Source: Hafnia psychrotolerans
GTDB taxonomy: Bacteria; Pseudomonadota; Gammaproteobacteria; Enterobacterales; Enterobacteriaceae
Assembly: GCF_014639435.1 (NCBI RefSeq)
Contig: NZ_BMFZ01000014.1
Coordinates: 1-64,000 of the forward strand
Length of the DNA: 64,000 bases
Direction: 5' to 3'
In this document: positions 46,871 to 57,153 of the stretch, piece by piece
Layout of the letters: each line of letters starts with the position of its first letter
How positions within the stretch are numbered: position 1 is the first letter of the stretch
Program-made: the position numbers and the translations under genes
The notes under the pieces: generated by a model
What the model was told of the DNA's origin: nothing
The model's database searches: none
The model's input: only the letters and a program-made list of their open reading frames with translations

Positions 46871-48084
46871 TCCAGCCCTTACTTGCAAAATCCCCGCTCA
46901 TGTCGCGTAGCATGACTGCGGTGATCGTTGCGCAGTTCCTGTCAGCTTTCGGCGATAACGCGCTGCTGTTTGCCGCACTGGCATTGATTAAGCAACAACT
47001 CTATCCCGACTGGAGTCAGCCCATTTTACAAATGGCTTTCGTCGCCACTTACATCATTCTCGCGCCGTTTGTCGGTCAGTTCGCAGACAGTTTTGCCAAG
47101 GGCAGAGTGATGATGTTTGCCAATATCCTCAAACTGGCAGGAGCGGCCGTTATTTGCGCCGGACTGAATCCGTTCCTCGGTTATACGCTGGTTGGGATTG
47201 GTGCGGCAGCCTATTCACCCGCTAAGTACGGCATCCTCGGTGAAATTACCGAAGGCGAACAGCTGGTCAAAGCCAATGGTCTGATGGAAGCTTCAACTAT
47301 CGCTGCTATTTTGCTGGGCTCGGTGGCCGGTGGCTCGCTGGCTGACTGGAGTATTTTGGCGGCACTGAGCGTCTGTGTGCTGGCTTATGCAGCGGCCGTG
47401 GTGGCGAACTGGTTTATTCCTAAGCTTACGGCGGCCCGTCCGGGGCAGTCATGGAAGCCGAAAGCCATAACGGGCACCTTTTTCCGCGCCTGTCGAATTT
47501 TGTGGAACGACGGCGAAACCCGTTTCTCACTGGTCGGAACCAGCTTGTTCTGGGGCGCAGGCGTCACGCTGCGTTTTCTGCTGGTGTTGTGGGTGCCGGT
47601 AGCGCTCGGTATTACTGACAACAAAACCCCAACGCTGCTTAACGCCATGGTGGCGATCGGTATCGTGGTGGGTGCCGCTGCGGCCGCTAAACTGATCACC
47701 CTCAAAACGGTCAAACGCTGCCTACCTGCTGGTGTGGCGATTGGTATCGCAGTCGTTGTTTTTGCTTTGCAAACCAATATGTTGAACAGCTACTTGTTAC
47801 TGGTGATTATGGGGATCCTCGGCGGGTTCTTTGTGGTGCCACTTAATGCGCTGTTGCAGCATCGAGGTAAAGAGTCGGTCGGCGCGGGTAACGCGATTGC
47901 GGTGCAGAATCTCGGTGAGAACACCGCGATGCTGCTGATGCTTGGCTTGTATTCGCTGGTGGTCATGGCAGGAGTACCGGTCGTGGGCATTGGTATTGGT
48001 TTTGGCGTGATCTTCGCTCTGGCCATTACCGCGCTGTGGGTATGGCAGGTGATGCAAAAGCGTCGCAGCCTGTCGTCGTCATAA
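46867..48084 (+). CDS. lplT: Lysophospholipid transporter LplT
   Basis: MFS-type flippase that moves lyso-PE to the inner face for Aas. 405 residues with about 12 membrane helices; [20 protein letters not shown] at the start and [12 protein letters not shown] are characteristic. Overlaps aas by ATGA. A bidirectional terminator (48106-48130) follows. Confidence 0.95.
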   Translation: MIQPLLAKSPLMSRSMTAVIVAQFLSAFGDNALLFAALALIKQQLYPDWSQPILQMAFVATYIILAPFVGQFADSFAKGRVMMFANILKLAGAAVICAGLNPFLGYTLVGIGAAAYSPAKYGILGEITEGEQLVKANGLMEASTIAAILLGSVAGGSLADWSILAALSVCVLAYAAAVVANWFIPKLTAARPGQSWKPKAITGTFFRACRILWNDGETRFSLVGTSLFWGAGVTLRFLLVLWVPVALGITDNKTPTLLNAMVAIGIVVGAAAAAKLITLKTVKRCLPAGVAIGIAVVVFALQTNMLNSYLLLVIMGILGGFFVVPLNALLQHRGKESVGAGNAIAVQNLGENTAMLLMLGLYSLVVMAGVPVVGIGIGFGVIFALAITALWVWQVMQKRRSLSSS

Positions 48085-48105
48085 TTCATTGTTGGAACAA
48101 AAACG

Positions 48106-48130
48106 AAAGGGCGCAGATTGCGCCCTTTTT
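48106..48130. terminator. Bidirectional terminator between lplT and tas
   Basis: AAAGGGCGCA and TGCGCCCTTT around GAT, with T5 on the plus strand and A-rich sequence on the other side, between two converging genes. Confidence 0.9.
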
Positions 48131-48147
48131 AATGTCTGAAATCGCGA

Positions 48148-49188
48148 TCACGGCGCAGGAATGGTAAAGCGTTTATGGATCTCTTCCAGCGCGTTAAGCA
48201 CATCCTCTCCCAGCGTCAGGTTCTGGCTATCAATGTTGATCTTCAATTGCTCCAGTGATGTCGCGCCGAGCAAGGTACTGGCGACAAAAGGTTGCTGACG
48301 GACAAAGGCCAGTGCCATCTGTGATGGGTCCAGGTTGTGCTTTTGGGCCAGAGTCACATATTCGGCCACGGCGGCTTCAGACTGCGGCGAAGAGTAGCGG
48401 GTAAAGCGGCTGAATAGCGTATTACGTGCATTCGCCGGTTTTGCACCGTTGAGGTATTTGCCGCTTAGCGTACCGAAAGCCAAGCTTGAGTAGGCCAGAA
48501 GTTCTACGCCTTCATGTTGGCTAATCTCTGCCAGACCAATCTCAAAACTGCGGTTTAGCAGGCTGTAGGGGTTTTGAATCGACACAATGCGTGGAAGATC
48601 GTGTTTCTCTGCCAGTTGCAGATAACGCATCACACCCCATGGTGTTTCATTGGATACGCCTATGTAGCGAATTTTCCCGGCACGCACCTGCTCATTCAGC
48701 GCTTCCAGTGTTTCCAGAATGGTGACCGGTGAGCTGTCTTCGGTGTACTGATAACTCAATTTACCAAAGAAGTTCGTTGGACGTTGTGGCCAGTGTAATT
48801 GATAAAGATCCAGATAGTCGGTATTCAAACGCTTGAGGCTGGCATCAAGTGCCGCACGGATGTTCTTGCGATCCAGGTATTGATCTGGACGGATGGCGTT
48901 GTCGCTGCCGCGTGAAGGTCCGGAAACTTTACTGGCCAACACGATCTTTTCGCGATTGCCGCGGGCTTTCAGCCAACTGCCAATATAGCTTTCAGTCAGT
49001 CCCTGCGTTTGCGGGCGTGGCGGCACCGGATACATTTCTGCCGTATCAATCAGATTGATGCCAGCAGCGACGGCGTAATCCAGCTGTTGATGGGCTTCGG
49101 CTTCGCTGTTCTGTTCACCAAATGTCATGGTGCCAAGTCCCAATAAGCTCACTTCTAAAGAACTGTGGGGTATACGGTGATATTGCAT
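48148..49188 (-). CDS. tas: Aldo/keto reductase Tas
   Basis: NADP(H)-dependent aldo-keto reductase, 346 residues, known in E. coli for suppressing a tyrosine requirement. TIM barrel with the catalytic Asp and Tyr in NLIDTAEMYPVPP, Lys in KIVLASKVSGPS and His in YQLHWPQRP; the long insert between VPPRPQTQGLTESYIGSWLK is typical of Tas. Position next to lplT matches E. coli. The physiological substrate is unknown. Confidence 0.95.
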   Translation of the reverse strand: MQYHRIPHSSLEVSLLGLGTMTFGEQNSEAEAHQQLDYAVAAGINLIDTAEMYPVPPRPQTQGLTESYIGSWLKARGNREKIVLASKVSGPSRGSDNAIRPDQYLDRKNIRAALDASLKRLNTDYLDLYQLHWPQRPTNFFGKLSYQYTEDSSPVTILETLEALNEQVRAGKIRYIGVSNETPWGVMRYLQLAEKHDLPRIVSIQNPYSLLNRSFEIGLAEISQHEGVELLAYSSLAFGTLSGKYLNGAKPANARNTLFSRFTRYSSPQSEAAVAEYVTLAQKHNLDPSQMALAFVRQQPFVASTLLGATSLEQLKINIDSQNLTLGEDVLNALEEIHKRFTIPAP

Positions 49189-49410
49189 TGCCGGTCTTCC
49201 TTACTTTTGAGGATGTCAGGCTGATAAAACGTGCCTTAACTAACTTTGTATTTCTTTCCAGGATGAAATCTATTTTCACGTTTAGACGTTATCGGTTTTT
49301 ACCGTTGTCTGTGCGTCAGAGACGATATCTGACTATATACAAGCGATGCGGATGGGGGAAGCGGCAAGCTGAGTTCGGCAGGAAATGGTCAGGCTGGCGT
49401 TAATAAGGGT

Positions 49411-49441
49411 GGGTGCCAGCGGTGACTCCCCGCTGGTACCC
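49411..49441 (-). terminator. Hairpin after ygdR
   Basis: GGGTGCCAGCGG and CCGCTGGTACCC pair with one mismatch around a short loop, 26 bases after the ygdR stop. The rest of the tas-ygdR gap (49189-49410) shows no gene. Confidence 0.6.
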
Positions 49442-49466
49442 ATCTGGAATGTTTTTTCTCAAACGC

Positions 49467-49685
49467 TTAGCGTTTCATTACCTGGCTGACGTTGTCGTTA
49501 TTGATTTGACGTTCATTACCTTGATCGTCGGTATAACTCAACAACCCGGTTGATTTATCCAATTTAGGTTTGCCGTCTGTCAGTATCATGCTGCCGTCTT
49601 TGGTTGAAATGACATAATCACTGGCACAACCCGCCAGACCCACTACAATCAGCGCTGCGCTGAGTATCAATAAGCCTTTATTCAT
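49467..49685 (-). CDS. ygdR: YgdR-type small lipoprotein
   Basis: A 72-residue lipoprotein of the YgdI/YgdR (DUF903) family. The ATG at 49685 is preferred: AAAGGAAAAGC precedes it, and the signal MNKGLLILSAALIVVGLAGC ends in lipobox LAGC. The mature part, SDYVISTKDGSMILTDGKP, is near-identical to E. coli YgdR and forms a small beta sheet. Function unknown. In E. coli ygdQ separates it from mutH; here it does not. Confidence 0.92.
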   Translation of the reverse strand: MNKGLLILSAALIVVGLAGCASDYVISTKDGSMILTDGKPKLDKSTGLLSYTDDQGNERQINNDNVSQVMKR

Positions 49686-49814
49686 TGCTTTTCCTTTCAT
49701 CATTGCTATTCCTTCATCATGGGCTTGTTCAAACTGTTATCAGGATAGCAAAACCTCTGGGTTAGGTTAGGTGAAAGATGTTTATTTTTGTTTATTGTTA
49801 AAAACAAACATCGG

Positions 49815-50501
49815 CTAAAGCAGAAAATGTCGCGCGAGCAGAGGTCCGGTAAAGCTCTTTTTGAGGTAGAACCCACGCGGTAGCGTCATGATGGGCTGAC
49901 CAAACTCGCCGATGGCTTCTGTCAACGCTTTACTATTAGCGCCTTTAGGACGTAGCTGTAATACTTCGCCGTGACGAGCGGTAATGGTTTCTACTTTTCC
50001 CAGCACGATCAAATCCATCAACTCCTCCCAGTCCAGACGCAACTGTTGTTCCTCGTCATGGGAAGGGCTCCACAGCAGTGGCGCGCCAATTCTTCTTTCT
50101 GACAGCGGGATCTGACGTTCTCCTTCTACCGGGATCCACAGTACGCGTGCCAGTTTATGTCGGACATGGCTACTTTCCCAGGTCACTCCGCTGTTACCGG
50201 TCAACGGTGCGACACATACAAAAGTGGTCTCCAGAGGTTTGCCCGCAGCATCAATAGGGATGGTTTTAAGTTCGATACCGATCTCGGCAAAATCTTGCTC
50301 GGGTTTACTGCCTGCCATTGCACCCAGATAGACTTCCAGCAACATGCCCACCCAGCCTTTTTCGCGTTTTAAATCTGGCGGGATAGCCAGATTAGCGTTC
50401 TCGGCTAATTGCCCCAGAGAATAACCCGCGAGTGATTGTGCGCGTGCCAGCAACGTTTGTTCGTCGCGAGGTGGTTCGATAGTGGGCAGTGGAATCGACA
50501 T
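49815..50501 (-). CDS. mutH: DNA mismatch repair endonuclease MutH
   Basis: Nicks the unmethylated strand at hemimethylated GATC after activation by MutL. 228 residues against 229 in E. coli. Active-site residues are in place: D70, E77 and K79 ([18 protein letters not shown]). The gene is divergent from rppH across 695 bases that carry the DARS2-like cluster. Confidence 0.97.
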   Translation of the reverse strand: MSIPLPTIEPPRDEQTLLARAQSLAGYSLGQLAENANLAIPPDLKREKGWVGMLLEVYLGAMAGSKPEQDFAEIGIELKTIPIDAAGKPLETTFVCVAPLTGNSGVTWESSHVRHKLARVLWIPVEGERQIPLSERRIGAPLLWSPSHDEEQQLRLDWEELMDLIVLGKVETITARHGEVLQLRPKGANSKALTEAIGEFGQPIMTLPRGFYLKKSFTGPLLARHFLL

Positions 50502-50698
50502 GCAGCAAGTTCCGCAATAGTTGGTTGATTTTTATACGCAGGCTGTGCGCTGGATACAATTAAAAGTTATACCCGCGACTACCCCGAATAATAGCATGAT
50601 TTATCGTGGGTTTTTTTTCGAAAAGTCCCATTATCCTGGCGGATCATTTAAGGTTAACTCACAGTTGAAGCAGACAATGAACAGGATCTTCCCCCTAC

Positions 50699-51023
50699 TT
50701 ATCCACAGATTTTCTGGATAACCCACACTTATAGGGATCACTGGTTTGATTTACAGGCTTGACTGTGGGGGTTTTTTGTCATTTTGTCCCATAATTAGTC
50801 AATGGATAGCTTTTATCTGTGGATAAAAACACCGTTGGTTGTTCTTTCGCCAGCCATCATCCACAGTGCCGTTAAAGTCATAAATTAAACCAGTGGAGAA
50901 GCTGTGAGTTGTTTTTAAATGATTGAAAATTATTGATTTAAATTGAATTTAAAAACTGAGTAGGAAAAAGCTTAAAATAGTTTTACCCCTCTTGTTATGA
51001 AGTTCTTCACATGTCTATCCACA
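50699..51023. other. DARS2-like cluster of DnaA boxes
   Basis: In the non-coding mutH-rppH gap there are two perfect DnaA boxes (TTATCCACA at 50699-50707, and its complement TGTGGATAA at 50818-50826) and three with one mismatch (TCTGGATAA at 50713-50721, TCATCCACA at 50857-50865, CTATCCACA at 51015-51023). The first and second in order face each other six bases apart. A long AT-rich tract (50880-50985) lies between the last two. DARS2, which turns DnaA-ADP into DnaA-ATP, is in this same mutH-rppH gap in E. coli; it also needs IHF and Fis sites, which I cannot fix by eye. The rest of 50502-51196 shows no gene. Confidence 0.8.
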
Positions 51024-51196
51024 GAAAAAGTGAATAAAGTTGCACTTGTTTAGGGTTGCCTGTTTATAACTTTACTTTTTCGTGTGAGTTATCCCTTTTT
51101 TATTCGTGAAGATAGGGACGAAGCAGTGGTTTACCGCCTGTTGGTAGTATGAAACAATCAGAACATCTATGATTTTGAGCTTATTGAGGTAGTCCG

Positions 51197-51724
51197 GTGA
51201 TCGATGATGATGGCTACCGCCCGAATGTTGGTATCGTAATCTGTGACAAACAGGGCCAGGTTTTATGGGCCAGACGATATGGCCAGCACTCATGGCAGTT
51301 TCCTCAAGGGGGCATCAACTCCGGTGAAACTGCTGAACAGGCCATGTACCGTGAGCTGTTTGAAGAGGTGGGTCTTGGCAGAAAAGACGTGCGTATTCTG
51401 GCTTCGACCCGCAACTGGTTACGCTATAAATTGCCAAAACGTTTGGTGCGTTGGGATACAAAGCCGGTATGTATCGGCCAAAAGCAAAAATGGTTCCTGC
51501 TGCAATTGGTATGTAATGATGCAGATATCAACATGCAGCGCAGCAGTACGCCAGAATTTGATGGTTGGCGCTGGGTGAGTTTCTGGTATCCGGTGCGTCA
51601 GGTCGTGTCATTCAAACGTGATGTTTATCGTCGCGTTATGAAGGAGTTTTCCATGACTGTGATGCCAATGCAGGAAACATCCATGCTCCGAACGTCATCC
51701 GTTTATCGCCGTAAAAGAGGCTAA
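51197..51724 (+). CDS. rppH: RNA pyrophosphohydrolase RppH
   Basis: Nudix hydrolase that removes pyrophosphate from mRNA 5' ends and so starts RNase E decay. 175 residues. GTG start at 51197, as in E. coli ([15 protein letters not shown]). Nudix box GX5EX7REUXEEXG runs from G38 to G59 with E44, R52, E53, E56 and E57. The last ~20 residues are Arg/Ser-rich. ptsP starts 11 bases after it, so they are probably co-transcribed. Confidence 0.97.
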   Translation: MIDDDGYRPNVGIVICDKQGQVLWARRYGQHSWQFPQGGINSGETAEQAMYRELFEEVGLGRKDVRILASTRNWLRYKLPKRLVRWDTKPVCIGQKQKWFLLQLVCNDADINMQRSSTPEFDGWRWVSFWYPVRQVVSFKRDVYRRVMKEFSMTVMPMQETSMLRTSSVYRRKRG

Positions 51725-51735
51725 GTCACGAAGAA

Positions 51736-53982
51736 ATGCTCACGCGTTTGCGAGAAATTGTTGAAAAGGTAGCGATGACGTCCAGCCTGAATGATGCGCT
51801 GGATGTGTTGGTCAATGAAACCTGCCTGGCGATGGATACCGAAGTCTGTTCCGTTTATCTCGCTGACAATGACCGCCGTTGTTACTACCTAATGGCGACG
51901 CGAGGTTTGAAAAAACCTCGCGGGCGTACTATTGCGTTGGCGTTCGACGAGGGCATTGTCGGGTTGGTCGGGCGACTGGCTGAACCCATTAACCTCGCCG
52001 ACGCGCAAAGTCACCCCAGCTTCAAATATATCCCCCAGGTAAAAGAAGATCTGTTTCGATCCTTCCTCGGTGTGCCGATTATTCACCGTCGCCAGTTACT
52101 TGGCGTGCTGGTTATCCAGCAGCGTGAACACCGGCAATTCGATGAAAGTGAAGAGTCTTTCATGGTTACGCTTGCTAACCAGCTCGCGGGCATTTTGTCC
52201 CTGGCTCAGCTCAACGTCCTCTACGGCCGCTTTCGTCAAACCCGAGTTAAAGCGCTGGCTGCTTCCCCAGGTGTAGCTATTGGTACTGGCTGGCAGGACA
52301 GCACGCAACCTTCGTTAGATCAGGTCTATATGGCGTCCACCTTGGACACGGTGCGTGAGCGTGAGCGTCTGACCCGCGCTCTGGAGGATGCCGGTGCCGA
52401 GTTTCGTCGTTTCAGTAAGCGTTTTAGTGCCAGCGCGCAGAAAGAAAGTGCTGCCATTTTTGACCTCTATTCACACTTGCTTAATGACGCGCGGCTAAAG
52501 CGTGAGCTCTTCGCTGAAATCGATAAAGGCTCCGTGGCGGAGTGGGCGGTCAAAAAAGTCGTGGAGGCATTTGCCGCGCAGTTTGCCAGCCTGCAAGACA
52601 CTTACATGCGAGAACGCGGCAGTGATCTTCGGGCGCTCGGGCAGCGGTTGGTTTTCCATCTTGATGACACTATTCAGGGGAATACCCAGTGGCCAGAGCG
52701 TTTTATTCTGGTAACGGATGAATTGAGCGCCACCTTACTGGCTGAAGTCCCCCAGGATCGGCTGGCTGGGGTGGTTGTGCGTGATGGTGCCTCTAACTCC
52801 CATGCGGCGATCCTCGTGCGCGCCATGGGCGTGCCAACGATCATGGGGGCAGATATTCAACCGTCCCTGCTCAATCAGCGCCAACTGATTGTCGATGGTT
52901 ACCGCGGCGAGCTGTTGATCGATCCTGAGCCGGTGCTGGTTAACGAGTATAAGCGGTTGATCAGCGAAGAGATGGAACTCAGTCAGCGTGCGGAAGATGA
53001 CGTTGAACAACCTGCGGCGATGAAAACCGGTGAGCGGGTTCAGGTGATGCTTAATGCTGGCCTGAGCGCGGATCACGAAAAGCTGTTCGGCAGTCGCGTT
53101 GATGGCGTGGGCCTCTACCGCACCGAAATCCCTTTTATGTTACAAAGTGGTTTTCCGTCTGAAGAGGAACAGGTTGCGCAGTATCAGGGGATGCTGCAGC
53201 TGTTTCCTACCAAGCCAGTGACCTTGCGTACGTTGGATATTGGTTCTGACAAGCAACTGCCCTACATGCCAATCAGCGAGGAGAACCCTTGTCTTGGCTG
53301 GCGCGGTATCCGCATCACCCTCGACCAGCCAGAAATTTTCCTGATTCAGGTTCGCGCCATGCTGCGAGCGAATGCGGCGACGGGCAACCTTGGTATTCTG
53401 CTGCCGATGATCACCAGCCTTGAAGAGATTGATGAGGCGCGTCGTTTGATCGATCGTGCCGCGCGCGAGGTGCAGGAACAACTCGGTTACGACTTACCTA
53501 AAACGCGTATTGGCGTGATGATCGAAGTGCCATCGATGATCTTTATGTTGCCTTCGCTGGCTGGCCGGGTCGACTTTCTTTCAGTTGGAACCAACGACTT
53601 AACACAATATCTGCTGGCCGTTGATCGTAATAATACCCGGGTTGCCGGGTTATATGACAGTCTGCATCCGGCCATGCTGCGGGTGCTTAAACAGATCGTG
53701 GCCGATGCCGAAACTGCCGATTTATCCCTTAGTATTTGCGGTGAAATGGCGGGGGATCCGATGGGAGCGCTGTTGCTAACCGGTATGGGGTATCGCAATC
53801 TCAGCATGAACGGACGCAGCGTGGCACGTATTAAATATCTGTTACGCCATATTGATTTGGTGGACGCACAGGAACTTGCCCGCAGAGCACTTGAGGCGCA
53901 ATTCACGACTGATGTTCGCCACATGACAGCGGCTTTCATGGAAAGACGTGGGTTGGGCGGTCTGATCCGCGGCGGTAAATAA
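51736..53982 (+). CDS. ptsP: Phosphoenolpyruvate-protein phosphotransferase PtsP (enzyme I-Ntr)
   Basis: First enzyme of the nitrogen-related PTS; passes phosphate from PEP to NPr. 748 residues. N-terminal GAF domain (1 to ~165) senses glutamine/2-oxoglutarate in E. coli; an EI-type domain follows with the phospho-His H356 in DGASNSHAAILVRA, and the PEP barrel with GVGLYRTEIPFM, MIEVPSMIF and SLSICGEMAGDP. Directly downstream of rppH, as in E. coli. Confidence 0.97.
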   Translation: MLTRLREIVEKVAMTSSLNDALDVLVNETCLAMDTEVCSVYLADNDRRCYYLMATRGLKKPRGRTIALAFDEGIVGLVGRLAEPINLADAQSHPSFKYIPQVKEDLFRSFLGVPIIHRRQLLGVLVIQQREHRQFDESEESFMVTLANQLAGILSLAQLNVLYGRFRQTRVKALAASPGVAIGTGWQDSTQPSLDQVYMASTLDTVRERERLTRALEDAGAEFRRFSKRFSASAQKESAAIFDLYSHLLNDARLKRELFAEIDKGSVAEWAVKKVVEAFAAQFASLQDTYMRERGSDLRALGQRLVFHLDDTIQGNTQWPERFILVTDELSATLLAEVPQDRLAGVVVRDGASNSHAAILVRAMGVPTIMGADIQPSLLNQRQLIVDGYRGELLIDPEPVLVNEYKRLISEEMELSQRAEDDVEQPAAMKTGERVQVMLNAGLSADHEKLFGSRVDGVGLYRTEIPFMLQSGFPSEEEQVAQYQGMLQLFPTKPVTLRTLDIGSDKQLPYMPISEENPCLGWRGIRITLDQPEIFLIQVRAMLRANAATGNLGILLPMITSLEEIDEARRLIDRAAREVQEQLGYDLPKTRIGVMIEVPSMIFMLPSLAGRVDFLSVGTNDLTQYLLAVDRNNTRVAGLYDSLHPAMLRVLKQIVADAETADLSLSICGEMAGDPMGALLLTGMGYRNLSMNGRSVARIKYLLRHIDLVDAQELARRALEAQFTTDVRHMTAAFMERRGLGGLIRGGK

Positions 53983-54155
53983 ATACCCTAAATTCTTAAG
54001 ATGCGATGCATTGGCTGCTCCGGAAGTAGGGTGTGTGATGTTTTTTTACAGAAATTTTCCGGACTGTCTGGTCCGCGCCAAGCATTGCCTGTGCTATGAT
54101 CCTGCCCCTGCCGACCCCTAACCGGGCGATAACAATAAACTATTTAGGGTGATAG

Positions 54156-55025
54156 ATGAGTAACAGCTATCTGGCGTTTCCCAAGTTTGACCCGGTCATT
54201 TTCTCCATAGGACCGGTTTCTCTGCACTGGTATGGCCTGATGTATCTGGTCGGTTTTGTCTTTGCAATGTGGCTAGCCGTTCGCCGGGCTAACAAGCCAG
54301 GCAGTGGCTGGACAAAAGATGAAGTTGAGAATCTGCTGTATGCCGGTTTCCTCGGTGTTTTCGTCGGTGGCCGCATCGGTTATGTACTGTTTTATAACCT
54401 GCCTTTGTTCCTCGAAAATCCGCTCTATTTATTCAAAGTCTGGGACGGTGGAATGTCCTTCCACGGTGGTTTGATCGGCGTCATCTTGGTCATGCTGTGG
54501 TTTGCGCGTCGTACCAAACGCACTTTCTTCCAGGTTGCCGACTTCATTGCTCCGCTGATCCCGTTTGGATTAGGTGCCGGTCGTTTGGGTAACTTCATTA
54601 ACGGTGAATTGTGGGGCCGAGTGACGACCGATGTGCCATGGGCGATGCTGTTTCCAGGCTCTCGCCAGGAAGATATCGCTATCGCCGCGGCTAACCCTAA
54701 ATGGCAGCCATTGCTAGACCAATACGGTGTTCTGCCGCGTCATCCGTCACAGTTGTATGAACTGCTGCTTGAAGGTGTGGTGTTGTTTATCATCCTCAAC
54801 CTGTTTATCCGCAAACCGCGCCCAATGGGTGCAGTGTCGGGTCTGTTCTTGATTGGTTATGGTACTTTCCGCAGCATCGTTGAACATTACCGCCAGCCAG
54901 ATGCTCAACTTGGCTTGTTTGACGGTTTCCTCAGCATGGGGCAAATCCTTTCCGTTCCAATGATTGTCATCGGTATCATCGTGATGATCTGGGCCTATCG
55001 CCGCCCGCAAAAACAGTTGTCGTGA
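54156..55025 (+). CDS. lgt: Prolipoprotein diacylglyceryl transferase
   Basis: Seven-helix inner-membrane enzyme that adds diacylglycerol to the lipobox Cys of prolipoproteins, the first step of lipoprotein maturation. 289 residues. The signature [16 protein letters not shown] and the essential His in [11 protein letters not shown] are present, as is the start [11 protein letters not shown]. It would process the lipoproteins seen here (YgdR, the efflux channel). thyA starts six bases after its stop, so they form an operon. Confidence 0.97.
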   Translation: MSNSYLAFPKFDPVIFSIGPVSLHWYGLMYLVGFVFAMWLAVRRANKPGSGWTKDEVENLLYAGFLGVFVGGRIGYVLFYNLPLFLENPLYLFKVWDGGMSFHGGLIGVILVMLWFARRTKRTFFQVADFIAPLIPFGLGAGRLGNFINGELWGRVTTDVPWAMLFPGSRQEDIAIAAANPKWQPLLDQYGVLPRHPSQLYELLLEGVVLFIILNLFIRKPRPMGAVSGLFLIGYGTFRSIVEHYRQPDAQLGLFDGFLSMGQILSVPMIVIGIIVMIWAYRRPQKQLS

Positions 55026-55031
55026 GGTAAC

Positions 55032-55826
55032 ATGAAACAGTATCTGGATTTAATGCAGAAAGTGCTTGATGAGGGCACACCTAAAGCTGATCGTACCGGT
55101 ACGGGGACGGTGTCAATTTTCGGTCATCAGATGCGTTTCAATCTGCAAGATGGCTTTCCGCTGGTTACCACTAAAAAATGTCATTTGCGCTCCATCATTC
55201 ATGAGCTGTTATGGTTCCTGAAAGGTGAAACCAACGTCGCTTATCTGCATGAAAATAACGTCTCTATCTGGGACGAGTGGGCCGATGAAAATGGCGATCT
55301 GGGTCCGGTATATGGCAAGCAATGGCGCGCCTGGGGCTCTGCCGACGGCCAGCAGATCGACCAGTTGGCCAATGTGGTAAACCAGTTGAAACAGGACCCG
55401 AACTCCCGGCGCATTATCGTTTCTGCATGGAATGTTGGGGAGCTGGATCAAATGGCGCTGGCACCTTGCCACGCGTTTTTCCAGTTCTATGTGGCTGATG
55501 GCAAGCTCTCCTGCCAGCTATACCAACGTTCTTGCGACATCTTTCTCGGGTTGCCTTTCAATATCGCCAGCTATGCTCTATTAGTTCATATGATGGCCCA
55601 GCAGTGTGACCTGGAAGTGGGTGACTTCGTCTGGACGGGCGGTGATACGCATCTGTACAACAACCATATGGATCAGACGCATTTGCAACTGAGCCGTGCA
55701 CCACGAGCGTTGCCTAAACTCATCATCAAACGTAAGCCAGCCTCGCTGTTTGACTATCGTTTCGAAGACTTTGATATCGAAGGTTATGATCCGCATCCTG
55801 CGATCAAAGCGCTGGTCGCTATTTAA
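55032..55826 (+). CDS. thyA: Thymidylate synthase
   Basis: Makes dTMP from dUMP with methylene-tetrahydrofolate. 264 residues, the E. coli length. Catalytic Cys146 is in [19 protein letters not shown] and [20 protein letters not shown] bind dUMP phosphate. GAGGTAAC precedes the ATG. Followed by a hairpin terminator. Confidence 0.98.
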   Translation: MKQYLDLMQKVLDEGTPKADRTGTGTVSIFGHQMRFNLQDGFPLVTTKKCHLRSIIHELLWFLKGETNVAYLHENNVSIWDEWADENGDLGPVYGKQWRAWGSADGQQIDQLANVVNQLKQDPNSRRIIVSAWNVGELDQMALAPCHAFFQFYVADGKLSCQLYQRSCDIFLGLPFNIASYALLVHMMAQQCDLEVGDFVWTGGDTHLYNNHMDQTHLQLSRAPRALPKLIIKRKPASLFDYRFEDFDIEGYDPHPAIKALVAI

Positions 55827-55836
55827 GCCTTGGTTT

Positions 55837-55870
55837 CCCCGTTGGCTCACGCTGGCGGGGGATCTTTCTT
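55837..55870 (+). terminator. Terminator after thyA
   Basis: CCCCGTTGGC and GCTGGCGGGG pair over ten bases (with G-T pairs) around TCAC, followed by the T-rich GATCTTTCTT. The gap up to ppdA (55871-56077) holds only a likely promoter. Confidence 0.75.
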
Positions 55871-56077
55871 GCTAAAAAGTCGGTTTCAGTTTCCTGTCCC
55901 CTTTTCTACACGTTATTCTGGTTTTCTCCATAACAATTCCTGCCTGTATTACCGTCTTGCGAGCCATATCGCATAATGTTTGTTGTGTAAAACTAATCCT
56001 CAAAAATATTCCAGATGATGGCTGGAAAGCCTTACTTTGTCAGTTGTTGGCTCAATACGGTTGAGTAAAATCTCCGC

Positions 56078-56575
56078 ATGAAAACAGCCTATGACTCAAA
56101 ACAGCAGGGCATGAGCCTGATAGAAATCTTGGTGGTGATTATGCTGATTAGCATCTGTAGCCTGTGGGGAATGCACAGTTGGCAGAGTTACCAGCAGGCA
56201 CTTCGTCTTGAACAAAATGCCCAGAGACTAAGGCTCTATCTCATTAGTTTACAGACGCAAGCTAATGCTTATAACCGTTCAATCATCTTATGGGCCATAG
56301 GCGGGGTTCAAGGCTGTGTCGGTTATTCATTGCGTCCGGCAAGTTGCACGTCTTCTGACAGTATGGCGCACTTTATGGTGTCTGAACCCGACATGGAAAT
56401 CCTCGATTTCACGGAGAAAGTCATGGGGTTCTATGGCATACGTAATGCCGCCCAGGCGGGACATATCACATTGAGAAATTCTGCGGGCAGTATTCGCCTG
56501 GTTCTTTCAGCCCGAGGACGGATCAGATTATGCAGTGAAGGCAAACCTATGCCGGGCTCACCGGTATGTCTCTGA
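56078..56575 (+). CDS. ppdA: Prepilin-peptidase-dependent pseudopilin PpdA
   Basis: A 165-residue type II/IV minor pseudopilin. Short leader ends at G, and cleavage gives mature MSLIEILVVIMLISICSLWG with Glu at position 5, the N-terminal helix used for assembly. The rest (Cys pairs, LVLSARGRIRLCSEG) is the PpdA globular domain. First gene of ppdA-ppdB-ygdB-ppdC, overlapping ppdB. Role in E. coli is minor or unknown. The start may be a few codons off, as no strong ribosome binding site decides it. Confidence 0.88.
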   Translation: MKTAYDSKQQGMSLIEILVVIMLISICSLWGMHSWQSYQQALRLEQNAQRLRLYLISLQTQANAYNRSIILWAIGGVQGCVGYSLRPASCTSSDSMAHFMVSEPDMEILDFTEKVMGFYGIRNAAQAGHITLRNSAGSIRLVLSARGRIRLCSEGKPMPGSPVCL

Positions 56576-57153
56576 ATCAAGGTCGCTCACAAGGCTTCAC
56601 ACTGCCCGAGGTGCTGATGGCAATCAGTATTGGCAGCATGCTAATGCTCAGTGCGGCACAGCTCTACCCGATGTTACGTCAGCGCAGCCAAAGCCTTAGT
56701 CGACACTTCCAACTGGAGCAACTTCTCAGAGGGGTGGCGTTCAATATTGAAAAGGACTTGCGGCGTGCAGGATTTTGCAATGGTGAGTGCGAAGGAAAGG
56801 CCGTAATGATAGGTAATAGTCGTGGTGAAGCCGCGCGTTCTTGCGTGATTATTCTGTATGACCTGAACCGCAACGGCCGCTGGGATCCGCCAGGCAGCAG
56901 TGAGTCAGATTATTTTGGCTATCGATTGCGCGATAGTGGGATCGAAACACAGCGAGGAACACAACATTGCTCTGAGAGCGGTTGGGAAAAGCTTCTGGAT
57001 CCCTCGGAGGTGCAAGTGACTGAATTTAAGATCACAGACACTATTTCGCCGAAGAATGCCCATCTGTATTCAATCGTTCTGTCAGCCAGATGGAGGGATG
57101 CGCCTGTTATTCATCGGCGGATTGAAACGCACGTGGCAGGGCATCAGCTGTGA
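56566..57153 (+). CDS. ppdB: Pseudopilin PpdB
   Basis: A 195-residue minor pseudopilin (PilW/PulJ-like). Leader MSLNQGRSQG then mature FTLPEVLMAISIGSMLMLSA with Glu5. A four-Cys globular part (FCNGECEGKA, RSCVIILYD, QHCSES) follows. Overlaps ppdA by ten bases and ygdB by GTGA, so the four genes are translationally coupled. Confidence 0.88.
   Translation: MSLNQGRSQGFTLPEVLMAISIGSMLMLSAAQLYPMLRQRSQSLSRHFQLEQLLRGVAFNIEKDLRRAGFCNGECEGKAVMIGNSRGEAARSCVIILYDLNRNGRWDPPGSSESDYFGYRLRDSGIETQRGTQHCSESGWEKLLDPSEVQVTEFKITDTISPKNAHLYSIVLSARWRDAPVIHRRIETHVAGHQL

Noticed and set aside
49122-49403. 93-residue open frame between tas and ygdR
   Set aside because: Half of it overlaps the tas 5' end in antisense and the rest is Arg/Phe-rich without a ribosome binding site.
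50521-50721. 66-residue open frame in the mutH-rppH gap
   Set aside because: It covers part of the DnaA-box cluster, has no ribosome binding site or recognisable protein and no counterpart in the same gap of E. coli.
50699-51023. Considered as a second chromosome origin (oriC-like)
   Set aside because: It lacks the dense GATC sites and 13-mer unwinding repeats of enterobacterial oriC, and the mutH-rppH position fits DARS2.
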